The translations under genes were made by a program, and so were the position numbers. The notes below the pieces were generated by a model. The model was not told the DNA's origin and searched no databases. It saw nothing but the letters and a program-made list of their open reading frames with translations. Source: SM1-50 sp964467345 (GTDB lineage Archaea > Thermoplasmatota > E2 > DHVEG-1). From it: 64,000 nt of DNA. Positions 9,371 to 17,419 of the stretch are shown here, one piece after another (within the stretch, counting starts at the first letter, position 1; each line of letters starts with the position of its first letter). The stretch covers positions 1-64,000 of the forward strand of contig CAYXPY010000002.1 in the NCBI GenBank assembly GCA_964467345.1. Direction: 5' to 3'.

Positions 9371-9722
9371 TAATTTCCTCTGGAAGCATTTTCCTTCGGC
9401 TCAGACTACTCGCCTGAGTCCTACTGTATCGAAAAACAATGTCTGCTTTCTCATCCTGTATATCCCATGGTCTGATGATGAGCAGATCACCAGCGCGCAC
9501 CCGAGCCTTTCGTTTCATCTTCCCCGGGATACGGGCCATCCGTGATTTCTTGTCTTCACAGACGACATGGATACGTGATCCACCGAGTAATTGGTCAGCG
9601 ATAGCAAACAACTCCCGGTTTCTCCGGTTTGGTAATGGTAAACGGTAGTACCCTTCCTCGCTTTCTTGCGATCCCCTGTTTGAATGATGTGTCTTTGCGT
9701 AGGTATTGTCAGGTGGTGTCAT
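9360..9722 (-). CDS. eif1a: Translation initiation factor aIF1A
   Basis: A 120-residue OB-fold factor that helps Met-tRNA and mRNA bind to the 30S A-site region. The core LPNRRNRELFAIADQLLGG, CEDKKSRMARIPGKMK and GDLLIIRPWD are the standard aIF1A signatures. The first 25 residues are a polar tail typical of the family. It lies first of three overlapping genes (aIF1A, RIO1, KH) and 3 bases after the HD gene, so all four are probably cotranscribed. Confidence 0.96.
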   Translation of the reverse strand: MTPPDNTYAKTHHSNRGSQESEEGYYRLPLPNRRNRELFAIADQLLGGSRIHVVCEDKKSRMARIPGKMKRKARVRAGDLLIIRPWDIQDEKADIVFRYSRTQASSLSRRKMLPEEINVF

Positions 9723-9725
9723 ACG

Positions 9726-10280
9726 TTATAACCCCAATGTATCAGAAATCCTCTGAAGCCCGTTGAGACTCAGTTCAAGGAAGTCCTGAAGTTCTAGTTC
9801 CATATCTTCACATAGTTCAATTCGTTTTCGGTTGCAGCCAGCGGCAAAGGATTTGTCCTTAAATTTCGCTAAAAGGGTCTTTGTGGTGACATCCGCAAGT
9901 TTCTTCGAAGGCATCACCAGTGCTGCAGCGATAATCAGACCGGAGACAGCGTCCGCCGCAATCAAGGATTTATCCAGATAGGTCTGTGGGATCTGCGCTG
10001 TATATTGATAGTTATGCGCTTTAATCGCGTTCAGCGCTTCCACGGGTAATAAATCCGATAGCATTTTGAACGTTATCTGGGAATGTTTCTCAGGCTCATG
10101 TTTTGTGAAATCATAGTCTAGATCATGCAGCAATCCGGTTAACCCCCAAAGCTGCGGGTCTTCTCCTAATCTTTTTGCCATTTCCTCAAGAATTGCTTCC
10201 ACTGCCAAGGAGTGTTTAATGAGATTTTCAGTACGAAGGTTCTTCCTCAGAAGCGGGAGTGCTTCAGCTCTCGTTAGCAT
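9726..10280 (-). CDS. HD-domain phosphohydrolase
   Basis: A 184-residue protein with the HD superfamily metal ligands: His23, the HD pair at residues 52-53 (LLHDLDYD) and Asp110 (IAADAVSG). Members of this family often cleave nucleotide phosphate esters, but the substrate cannot be read from sequence. The reading frame is open much further upstream to 10619. The ATG at 10280 (MLTRAEALPLL) is chosen because the family starts here and the extension would run antisense through the neighbouring receiver gene. The aIF1A gene starts 3 bases after its stop. Confidence 0.85.
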   Translation of the reverse strand: MLTRAEALPLLRKNLRTENLIKHSLAVEAILEEMAKRLGEDPQLWGLTGLLHDLDYDFTKHEPEKHSQITFKMLSDLLPVEALNAIKAHNYQYTAQIPQTYLDKSLIAADAVSGLIIAAALVMPSKKLADVTTKTLLAKFKDKSFAAGCNRKRIELCEDMELELQDFLELSLNGLQRISDTLGL

Positions 10281-10344
10281 ATGGTGAAAGAGTAAAGAGG
10301 GGGTTGATTTAAACCTTGCTAACATTATTTCAAAGATTTTAAGT

Positions 10345-10695
10345 ATGAAGAATCTTTTCGATATGGCTGGTGCAACAATAAAAACAATCATGATCGTCGA
10401 AGAGCAGACCAAGCGCCTCAATGAAATCAAATCATTGTTAGAAAAGGAAGACTTTACTGTGGTAACAACACGGAACAGTAGAGAGGCACTTGAGTGTCTG
10501 ACCAAGAGAAGCGAGGAAAGTTTTGATTTGATCCTGGTTAACACAAGGATGCCAGGCAGCATGCAAACCTCTGCCCTGTTCTGCATAAAACCACCGTTGA
10601 AAAAACAATCATGTGGCATCGAGCAGTTCCTACAGAAACCATTTACGAACCAGGAGCTACTCGTATTTGTGAAAGAAAAGATAAGACATCAGTGA
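10345..10695 (+). CDS. Degenerate response-regulator receiver domain protein
   Basis: A 116-residue single-domain protein with CheY-like layout: beta1 IMIVEE (acidic pair replaced by EE), DLILVNTRMPG around residue 66, and QKPF with the conserved Lys-Pro near residue 95. The phosphoacceptor Asp is replaced by Asn66, so ordinary His-Asp phosphorelay is unlikely. There is no output domain and no histidine kinase nearby. An alternative start is the ATG at 10366 (MAGATIKT). Divergent from the HD gene, 64 bases away. Function unknown; it may act as a phosphorylation-independent adaptor. Confidence 0.65.
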   Translation: MKNLFDMAGATIKTIMIVEEQTKRLNEIKSLLEKEDFTVVTTRNSREALECLTKRSEESFDLILVNTRMPGSMQTSALFCIKPPLKKQSCGIEQFLQKPFTNQELLVFVKEKIRHQ

Positions 10696-10719
10696 CGTTC
10701 TTTTTCGTGAAACCACTGA
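10689..10719. terminator. Inverted repeat between converging genes
   Basis: TCAGTG and CACTGA form arms around a T-rich loop that starts at the receiver gene stop codon, between two converging genes. It could act in either direction; a T-stretch follows at 10739-10747. Confidence 0.3.
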
Positions 10720-10742
10720 CATCTCCTTGATTGGAAGGTTTT

Positions 10743-11411
10743 TTATTTAAGGGTTTTTACCCACTCGTAAACGGGTGTTACAAGGTCCTTAATCCGTTGT
10801 TTTTCTTCAGTCATCGGTGATGGCTTCCAGAAATCCACAGGTTCAAAATGAAAATCTGTCACTGCCCCGATACGCTCCTCTTTTGGTTTGAAGACGATTT
10901 TTAGAGGCATACCAAATTCCACATCCCAGGGGTTGATCCCATGAAGCTCATTTGCCATGGCAACTTTACTGGTGCCGATTTGCGCATAGACAAGGATGAT
11001 CGGAAGTCGCTTCAGCGAGGACCGTCCGCTCCATCCTGCGATAGTCCAGGTATGGACCTTGGCGGTGAGAGGCATTTCAACCCATTCTGTTTTTTGTAAA
11101 TTGCAGTTCAGATTCCAACAATGGGTCCGGACAGGAACCCAGGAGTCCCCGCATTTCGGACAGCGGGTGCCCAGGATTTTTCCCTCCAGCAACCCGATGA
11201 AGAATTTACTGTTCCATCCATGCCGGATGGTGTATAAAATGTCATAATGCAGGAACTGGTTCATCGCAGTCCGGTCTTCTGATACCTCATGACCGACAAA
11301 GCAAAGACCGGTTTCTTTTACATCCTTGGGTCGATAGTCTTTTTTCTCTGTAAAATTCGGTGGATCTGCGAATCTCTCATTGTTTTTTGCGGCTACAACA
11401 CCTTTCATCAT
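10743..11411 (-). CDS. DUF35 OB-fold protein with zinc ribbon (acyl-CoA-binding partner of thiolase-like enzyme)
   Basis: A 222-residue protein with an N-terminal helical part, a zinc ribbon (Cys84, Cys87, Cys98, Cys103) and an OB-fold DUF35 domain (residues about 105-200). DUF35 proteins bind acyl-CoA and form complexes with thiolase-fold enzymes, both in archaeal acetoacetyl-CoA thiolase/HMG-CoA synthase and in the mycobacterial Ltp2-ChsH2 aldolase. The gene lies 3 bases after the thiolase-like gene. No HMG-CoA synthase is adjacent, and the partner lacks the thiolase cysteine, so the aldolase-type complex is the closer analogy. Confidence 0.85.
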   Translation of the reverse strand: MMKGVVAAKNNERFADPPNFTEKKDYRPKDVKETGLCFVGHEVSEDRTAMNQFLHYDILYTIRHGWNSKFFIGLLEGKILGTRCPKCGDSWVPVRTHCWNLNCNLQKTEWVEMPLTAKVHTWTIAGWSGRSSLKRLPIILVYAQIGTSKVAMANELHGINPWDVEFGMPLKIVFKPKEERIGAVTDFHFEPVDFWKPSPMTEEKQRIKDLVTPVYEWVKTLK

Positions 11412-11414
11412 GGT

Positions 11415-12415
11415 CTAATGCCTCCTGAGGATAAAATTGGATATACTCGTCCCAGTCCCAGCATGGCTGTTCACTATCCCACATTCAGCGTCAGGGACCT
11501 CTGTTTTTTTACTCAGATGTTTCCTTGGGATCATCCCGGCGAGCTGATAATAACATTCAACAGCACTCATGATACCAGTGGCACCAACTGGATGACCATA
11601 GCCAAGCAGCCCACCCCCAGGGTTCATTGGGATGTCCCCTTGGATGCTTGTCCGTTCGTCACGGATGAATTTCGCAATAGNNNNNNNNNNNNNNNNNNNN
11701 NNNNNNNNNNNNNNNNNNNNNNNNNNNNNNNNNNNNNNNNNNNNNNNNNNNNNNNNNNNNNNNNNNNNNNNNNNNNNNNNTTCTTAATGGGATAGGAGAT
11801 CAAACGGGAGTTCATCACATCATCGACGGTGATGTATTTATGGTCGTTTCTGTACCATTGTGCTTTCGGGTTGTCCATGGCGTTGTTTTTGTTTTTCACT
11901 GCGATGCGTGCGACATCCTCCTCGGTGACTTTGTTATCCTTCATCCATTTGTTAGCCATGGCCGCATAGTAAATCGGGTAGATGCCACCGACCATGAGCT
12001 CATATCGTATGTCAGAGGCCATCGCGATGAACTCGCTGCCTTGTGATTGTGAGACGGAATCCATCGTCTCCCAGCCAACGATGCCGACGACATCATGATG
12101 ACCGGACATGATAGCAAGTGCAGCTGCATACAAGGCTGAGCCACCGGTGTTTCCTCCGTTTTCCACCCGATAATGCGGTAGACCGACCAATCCAAGATGA
12201 TCATGAATGATCCATTCCGGTGCGAGTTGATGACCGAAATGAACAGAAAAATGCGAATAAATCATTAAGTCAAGGTCCCGGAGTGAGAACTCTGGGACGT
12301 CTTGCTGTGTTTCTCTGACGCATTCAGCTGCTCCGCCTTCGATGCTTTCAAAACCTGTTGCACCATAATCAAATGGTGTCGTTGCTCCTCCAATAATACA
12401 CACTTTTCTTGACAT
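11415..12415 (-). CDS. Thiolase-superfamily protein lacking the nucleophilic cysteine (Ltp2-like), interrupted by an assembly gap
   Basis: The N-terminal part (11781-12415) and C-terminal part (11415-11680) belong to one SCP2/Ltp2-type thiolase-fold gene split by a 100-N gap; the true gap length is unknown. Where thiolases have VEN-A-C-A-S/T-G, this protein reads VENGGNTGG, so the nucleophilic Cys is Gly88. The C-terminal GYGHPVGATG motif with its His is kept. Loss of this Cys is a feature of Ltp2-type retro-aldolases, which cleave beta-hydroxyacyl-CoA side chains together with a DUF35 partner; the DUF35 gene follows here directly. Thiolase activity is therefore unlikely. The physiological substrate is unknown. 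Confidence 0.8.
11681..11780. other. Assembly gap (100 N) inside the thiolase-like gene
   Basis: Exactly 100 N, the conventional placeholder for a scaffold gap of unknown size. The coding frames on the two sides cannot be joined by counting. Confidence 0.99.
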
Positions 12416-12458
12416 AATAATATTCCCCGCAGGACTATCAACCTCGCAAGGCCCCAGT

Positions 12459-12471
12459 CCCCTATAAGGGG
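12459..12471 (-). promoter_or_regulatory. Palindrome over a TATA-like element upstream of the thiolase-like gene
   Basis: CCCCT-ATA-AGGGG is a perfect 5-bp inverted repeat centred on a TATA-like core, 44-56 bases upstream of the thiolase-like start codon. It could be an operator overlapping the promoter; this is inference from position and symmetry only. Confidence 0.35.
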
Positions 12472-12524
12472 TATCATTTGAGAATTAAAAAAGGTTGTTA
12501 TTTAATTTCAAAAAGAAACAGGAA

Positions 12525-15362
12525 TCAAATAATGAAAGAGTGGGATAAACCCATTGTTACATCCTCTGTTATTCTTTCTTTGTATAGGTGTCTTAAACCA
12601 TTCAAATCAAAATATTCAGTATGTGTTTTTTGTCGCTCCCTTTCGCTCAGCCCAAGTGTTGTCATTTTAGTATCCAAATCTGCTTTTTCATAGGAATCTA
12701 TGAAGAGAAAACGTAGTGCACCGCTGAAAAAAACAGGGACTCTCAGCCAGGGCTGGTATACAATGACTCCTTTATTTATGCAATGCAGATGATCCCCGTT
12801 TCCCTCGTCACCGGGACCGGTGAGTGCCCCCCACCAGTTCCATCGGGCGGTTACAACACATGCCTCTGCCACGACCCCATAGGCATAATTCTGATAGATG
12901 TTGTTGAACAGAAGAGTACTTTTATTTGATGTTATCGCACTAATCCCATAATTATTCCTTGAAATGGTATTACGCAGGATAATCGTCGTATGCGTATTCC
13001 CAAGATAGATACCATGCCCGTTCCGAAGAATCCTATTTTTTCTCACAAGAGTATCCTTAGAGTTTTCAACATCAATGCCGTATCCATTTTCCTGAAGGAT
13101 GTTGCCCTGTATCAGATTCTTATTGTTATCTGCTGAACCAAGGTCAATCCCAATCATACTTTGATTTGTAATGATGTTCCCTTGAATAATAGTATTTGAA
13201 GAGTATGCTAGCATCACCCCAACAGTCCCTTTGTCTAGACGGAGACCTTTGATGATGCATTGCTTTGAATCTATGAGGAGTACCTCACCAGCATCATCTG
13301 GTATCAATACACCTTTTTGACCATAAATATAGTACACTGGTTTTCCATTCACCGTGTTGGTTGAGTCAATGTCATTTCTGTATTCAAGAGCATCATATCC
13401 GTACATCATGATACTACAGTTACCCATAGCATTAGAAGTAAAGACATTGAAATTTGAGGACTGAAGAAAGATACCAAATACCGTAGCATCACGGAGGGTA
13501 TTGCCTGTAAACATATTGTTCCAGCTGGAGACAAGAAATATTCCATAATCGCCCCCCTGGATGATGTTCCCAATCATTGTATTCTCCCCACAGGCATTAA
13601 AAGAAACACCAAGGCCATTCTCAGTCAAGAGATTCTCTTGAAACAGATTCCTTGCTGATGAATCGACATCAACCCCATAGTTGTTGCATTGGAGAAGGTT
13701 GTTCCGGATGATATTGTTGTTGTTCTGAGAACCATCCAAATCAATCCCGACAACACTATTGTTAGCTAGGATGTTGTCTTCGACTCTGTTATTGGAACTA
13801 AACGCAAGCTCAAGACCTATACTCGCATTACTGAGATTGCACTGGGAGACGACACAACCAGTACAATTGATAAGGAGGACCTGCCCCGCATCCAAAGGGA
13901 TCGTTCTATTGATTTCATCAGTATAATAATACAAGGATCTTGCATTGACCGTGTTACTTGAAGTAGCATCATTGCGATAATCAGCAGGACTTAAACCAGT
14001 GACCTGCAATCCACACTGCAGCATCGCATTGTCCCGAAGGATGTTGCCACCAGAGGAATCAAACGAAATGCCAACCCTACACTTGTCGATGGTCAATGCA
14101 GACAGGGTATTCTGTGTGCTAAAATCAAGATTCATAGCTGCAAGAGACATTTCAAAGGAACAGTTGAGTACCGAATTCTGTGATGAATTAAAAAGAAAGA
14201 TACCATCCCAGAAACTGTTAGAAAATAAACATCTCTCTACAGTGGTATTCTGGCATGAAAGAAGAAACATCCCATGACCGTCATTATTACGGAAACTACA
14301 GTTCTCAATAACTGAATCATTGGTGCCCGCAAGAAGCATGCCTTCAAAATTATTTGAAAAATATTGGTTTTTTACAGTAACATTATGACACTTGATTAAT
14401 CCAAGGAACCCAATCTCAGCTGTTCCATCAAAGAAAAGATTGTGTTGTTCAATCAAGTAGTACATTGGTTTTCCATTAATCGTATTTGAAGTATCGATAT
14501 CACAGTAAAAATCCAAGAGAGATGACGATCCAATCCCAAAGTTCGCATAATTATCAATCAGTGAATTATTTCGCATGCGTGTGTTGGGAGCATAGGGAAG
14601 ACTTATCCCGCTATATCCATATTGACAGACACATCCATTAATCTGATTTCCTGAGGATTGTTGAATAATCATGTTATCGAAATAATTCTCAGAACAAATA
14701 CAATCGATGAGCTGATTATCATGAGATGAGGAAAACAGAGTTATTCCATCTGCATTATCATGACATACACAGTTCCGCAGAACATTTCCCCTTGAACCAA
14801 CAAGGTGAATGGCGACAAGATTCTGATACAATTCACAATCTTCAATACGGCAAAAGGATGCATCGACTACGTAGATACCAATCCAATCATTCCTCTTGAT
14901 GATGCAATTCGAAAGGATGATATAATTACCCGTGATCTTCACCGCAGCCTGATAATAATATCCTTGGTTGTGCGTGATACAGAAACTACGGATAACAACA
15001 TCATCATGGACAACGGAGAGCGTATCTACCATGGTATCAAGAAAGGAGCCGTTGATTTCAGTACTGTTTTTATCTTCACCAATAAGGGTAATCGATTTGT
15101 TCACAACAACTTGTTCAAAATAGGGGGCTGAGTCATCGTAAACGTAGATAGTATCTCCTGCACAAGCATCATTAACCGCATCCTGAATTTTTGTATAGTT
15201 CCCCGGTCCACTCCCACCAACATACAGGATACCTGCTTCAGAACCGGTTTGATGAGTTAGTTTTTCAACATTCTGGCCAAACGATGGAATCACGCTGGCA
15301 AGAATGAGAAAAAGAATAATTCCATATATCAGCTCCTGTCTGATCAAAGGATATCGTTGCAC
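12525..15362 (-). CDS. Secreted right-handed beta-helix (NosD-like) repeat protein
   Basis: A 945-residue protein with an N-terminal signal/transmembrane segment (LIYGIILFLILASVIPSFG) followed by GGSGPGNYTKIQDAVND, the usual opening of pectate-lyase/NosD beta-helices. Dozens of short coils of the N-x-I-x-x-N and G-I-x-L type follow. A larger module recurs three times, marked by NTINGKPMYY, NTVNARSLYY and NTVNGKPVYY. It closes with the W-N-W-W-G motif seen in such proteins and a polar tail. Probably an extracellular or cell-surface protein that binds or modifies polysaccharide; no catalytic residues can be assigned. It has its own promoter. Confidence 0.85.
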   Translation of the reverse strand: MQRYPLIRQELIYGIILFLILASVIPSFGQNVEKLTHQTGSEAGILYVGGSGPGNYTKIQDAVNDACAGDTIYVYDDSAPYFEQVVVNKSITLIGEDKNSTEINGSFLDTMVDTLSVVHDDVVIRSFCITHNQGYYYQAAVKITGNYIILSNCIIKRNDWIGIYVVDASFCRIEDCELYQNLVAIHLVGSRGNVLRNCVCHDNADGITLFSSSHDNQLIDCICSENYFDNMIIQQSSGNQINGCVCQYGYSGISLPYAPNTRMRNNSLIDNYANFGIGSSSLLDFYCDIDTSNTINGKPMYYLIEQHNLFFDGTAEIGFLGLIKCHNVTVKNQYFSNNFEGMLLAGTNDSVIENCSFRNNDGHGMFLLSCQNTTVERCLFSNSFWDGIFLFNSSQNSVLNCSFEMSLAAMNLDFSTQNTLSALTIDKCRVGISFDSSGGNILRDNAMLQCGLQVTGLSPADYRNDATSSNTVNARSLYYYTDEINRTIPLDAGQVLLINCTGCVVSQCNLSNASIGLELAFSSNNRVEDNILANNSVVGIDLDGSQNNNNIIRNNLLQCNNYGVDVDSSARNLFQENLLTENGLGVSFNACGENTMIGNIIQGGDYGIFLVSSWNNMFTGNTLRDATVFGIFLQSSNFNVFTSNAMGNCSIMMYGYDALEYRNDIDSTNTVNGKPVYYIYGQKGVLIPDDAGEVLLIDSKQCIIKGLRLDKGTVGVMLAYSSNTIIQGNIITNQSMIGIDLGSADNNKNLIQGNILQENGYGIDVENSKDTLVRKNRILRNGHGIYLGNTHTTIILRNTISRNNYGISAITSNKSTLLFNNIYQNYAYGVVAEACVVTARWNWWGALTGPGDEGNGDHLHCINKGVIVYQPWLRVPVFFSGALRFLFIDSYEKADLDTKMTTLGLSERERQKTHTEYFDLNGLRHLYKERITEDVTMGLSHSFII

Positions 15363-15380
15363 ATCAGTCCCTGTCTCTTT

Positions 15381-15392
15381 GATTTTATAAGT
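15381..15392 (-). promoter_or_regulatory. TATA box of the beta-helix gene
   Basis: On the minus strand ACTTATAAAATC lies 19-30 bases before the ATG at 15362, as expected for an archaeal promoter with little or no leader. Confidence 0.4.
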
Positions 15393-15460
15393 CTGTTCTC
15401 ATATAATAACATTTTCAACCCACTGAAAATAGAAATATAAGCGCTTCTTTACACAAGAAA

Positions 15461-17269
15461 TTATTTCCCGATCACCATACCCGCAGGATCTATTCTCTTA
15501 AGGATCGTCAGTTCTTTTTGGGACGGGGGAGTGGTCATAGAAACATGAGGAGGGATGAGAATCTCAAAGCCAGAGTTCTCCTTCACCTGCTCGATACTTA
15601 CTCCAGGGTGCATTGAAAGAAGCATCATCTGTTTGGTTGTTGTATCAAACCCGTACACACCCAGCTGAGAAATCACCCGATACGGCCCACTCTCTTTTGG
15701 CAACCCTACTTTCTCACGGGACCCAAACCCTTTCAGATACCCCGGGGTTGTCAGAAAATCAATCGTTTCAAGGAACCGATGTTTGTCCTGTCGCATCAGA
15801 ATGATTGTCTGATGACACAACGTCCCCACATCATTGGCACCACCACTTCCGGGGAGACGTACCTTTGGGTGCTCATAGGAGCCGATCACAGTCGTGTTCA
15901 GATTCCCATATTTATCGATCTGTGCACCACCTAGGAATCCGTAATCGATGTATCCAGCCTGTGCCATCGCCATCGAGTCATGCATGCTTGAGGCAGCAAC
16001 CGCGGAATAAAATGTCCGAGAATCCCCAACCGAAATCGGAAGAACCGGCATCTCCGGGCCGATCCCCCCAGCTTCGAAAAATAACAAGAGGTTTGGTGCA
16101 TGGGTCCGCTGGGCAAGCATGGCTGCTATCATCGGCAGACCGGTCCCGACAAAAACCGATTTGTTATCCACCAGCATCCGGGAGGCGACACAGGCGAGTA
16201 ACTCTGTTGAGGTATACGATCCTTTAGCAGAAGCGTTTTTCTCAGTCTTCCCTTTCAACCAAGGGGCGGTCATCGGTTCCTCAAACCGTTCAATCCGGGC
16301 AAGCTTCTGCATCGTTTCTGTTCCACCCACCCGCTGTAAATACTCAGAAAAATCATTGACCTCATAGACATATTTGTTAAGATACCGTTTGACTCCCTCA
16401 TCAGTTAGAGACTCTGAGAGCCATTCCCCGATATGATCCTCATCGAAGAAATACTGATACGGCATCTGACAGGGATGAGAGCCAAATGGTGTCTCAACCA
16501 CAGCGCTTGCAAGATAAAAAGGAATCACCGTCTTCCATGGCTCCTGGCGTATCTTCTTCGTATCCACGATTTTCTCCGTGGTGATGATTAGATGGCGTGC
16601 TGCGCGAGACAGCTCGAAATCCTCTACAGTTATCCCATCGATCTGTGCGTTGCCATATTTATCACATCGTGGCACATGAATCACCGCGACATCAGGGTAA
16701 CAAGCTGGTAGCAGACAGATTTGTTTATCGCTGAAGGGATCGATCATGGTCCGTGCTGAACTACGATTAAACGTATCAGTTCCTAGCATCACCCGTGTCG
16801 GGATAAACGGCAGGCCCATCATCGCGGCAAGAAAACGCCACTGAAACCCAGCATTACTAATCTCCCCAGAAACGGTACACCGACCGGTTTCCACTGCACG
16901 GCGCGAGGCAGGGGACAACCCGCGCAGCTCATGACCAAACGAATAGGCCACCTCAACGGTATCGACACATCCTGACCCGACCAGTACATCAAGGTCATGA
17001 ACCGCGGTTTTCCCAAACATCGTCAAATGTTTCTTTTGCTGTCTGATGATTTCATAGACAATCGCCATTGAGACACGCACATGGCCAAAGCCGCCCATCG
17101 CAAGCAAAGAACCATCCGGGATAAACTTCGACACCGCATCCTGCGCTGACATCTGCTTATCGATGAGTCCTCGAGATTTATTCTGTCTGACCCATTCGCG
17201 GTTCTCATCAGGATCATGCCATCCCACTAGCTTGCCTGTTCCCTTCTGAACATCCTGGTCACAATTCAT
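15461..17269 (-). CDS. Fused class I CoA-transferase (alpha and beta domains)
   Basis: A 602-residue protein. The N-terminal half (about 1-330) is the alpha-type domain (DGSLLAMGGFGHVR glycine-rich loop); the C-terminal half (about 345-600) is the beta-type domain with FFEAGGIGPE, which holds the likely catalytic Glu. Class I enzymes swap CoA between carboxylic acids through a glutamyl-CoA intermediate; the glutaconate and 3-oxoacid transferases are relatives. The substrate is not readable. The fusion is unusual, since the subunits are commonly separate genes. The ATG at 17269 is preferred to the GTG at 17278. It is divergent from the acyl-CoA dehydrogenase gene, with which it may function. 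Confidence 0.87.
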   Translation of the reverse strand: MNCDQDVQKGTGKLVGWHDPDENREWVRQNKSRGLIDKQMSAQDAVSKFIPDGSLLAMGGFGHVRVSMAIVYEIIRQQKKHLTMFGKTAVHDLDVLVGSGCVDTVEVAYSFGHELRGLSPASRRAVETGRCTVSGEISNAGFQWRFLAAMMGLPFIPTRVMLGTDTFNRSSARTMIDPFSDKQICLLPACYPDVAVIHVPRCDKYGNAQIDGITVEDFELSRAARHLIITTEKIVDTKKIRQEPWKTVIPFYLASAVVETPFGSHPCQMPYQYFFDEDHIGEWLSESLTDEGVKRYLNKYVYEVNDFSEYLQRVGGTETMQKLARIERFEEPMTAPWLKGKTEKNASAKGSYTSTELLACVASRMLVDNKSVFVGTGLPMIAAMLAQRTHAPNLLLFFEAGGIGPEMPVLPISVGDSRTFYSAVAASSMHDSMAMAQAGYIDYGFLGGAQIDKYGNLNTTVIGSYEHPKVRLPGSGGANDVGTLCHQTIILMRQDKHRFLETIDFLTTPGYLKGFGSREKVGLPKESGPYRVISQLGVYGFDTTTKQMMLLSMHPGVSIEQVKENSGFEILIPPHVSMTTPPSQKELTILKRIDPAGMVIGK

Positions 17270-17379
17270 AAGAATCACTTCTCGTCACATCCACGGTGTT
17301 TCTAGAGATATTTTTTAAAAACCACCCAGTAATGACATCGGTTGTCCCTACTAAAAATCTTCGATACAACCAAGGCGTA

Positions 17380-17390
17380 AATTTAAAGAC
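17380..17390 (+). promoter_or_regulatory. TATA-like element before the acyl-CoA dehydrogenase gene
   Basis: The AAATTTAAAG element lies about 30-40 bases before the ATG at 17420 in the divergent 150-base region. GAGG shortly before the ATG serves as ribosome-binding site. The minus-strand promoter of the CoA-transferase must lie in the same region. Confidence 0.35.
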
Positions 17391-17419
17391 CCTTGACCTA
17401 TGACGATATGAGGATTCGT

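Noticed and set aside
10281..10619. N-terminal extension of the HD protein with hydrophobic stretches
   Set aside because: It would be antisense to the receiver gene and has no resemblance to HD proteins; the ATG at 10280 fits the family start.
15613..16367. Several open frames on the + strand opposite the CoA-transferase
   Set aside because: They have no family resemblance and are antisense shadows of a well-supported gene.
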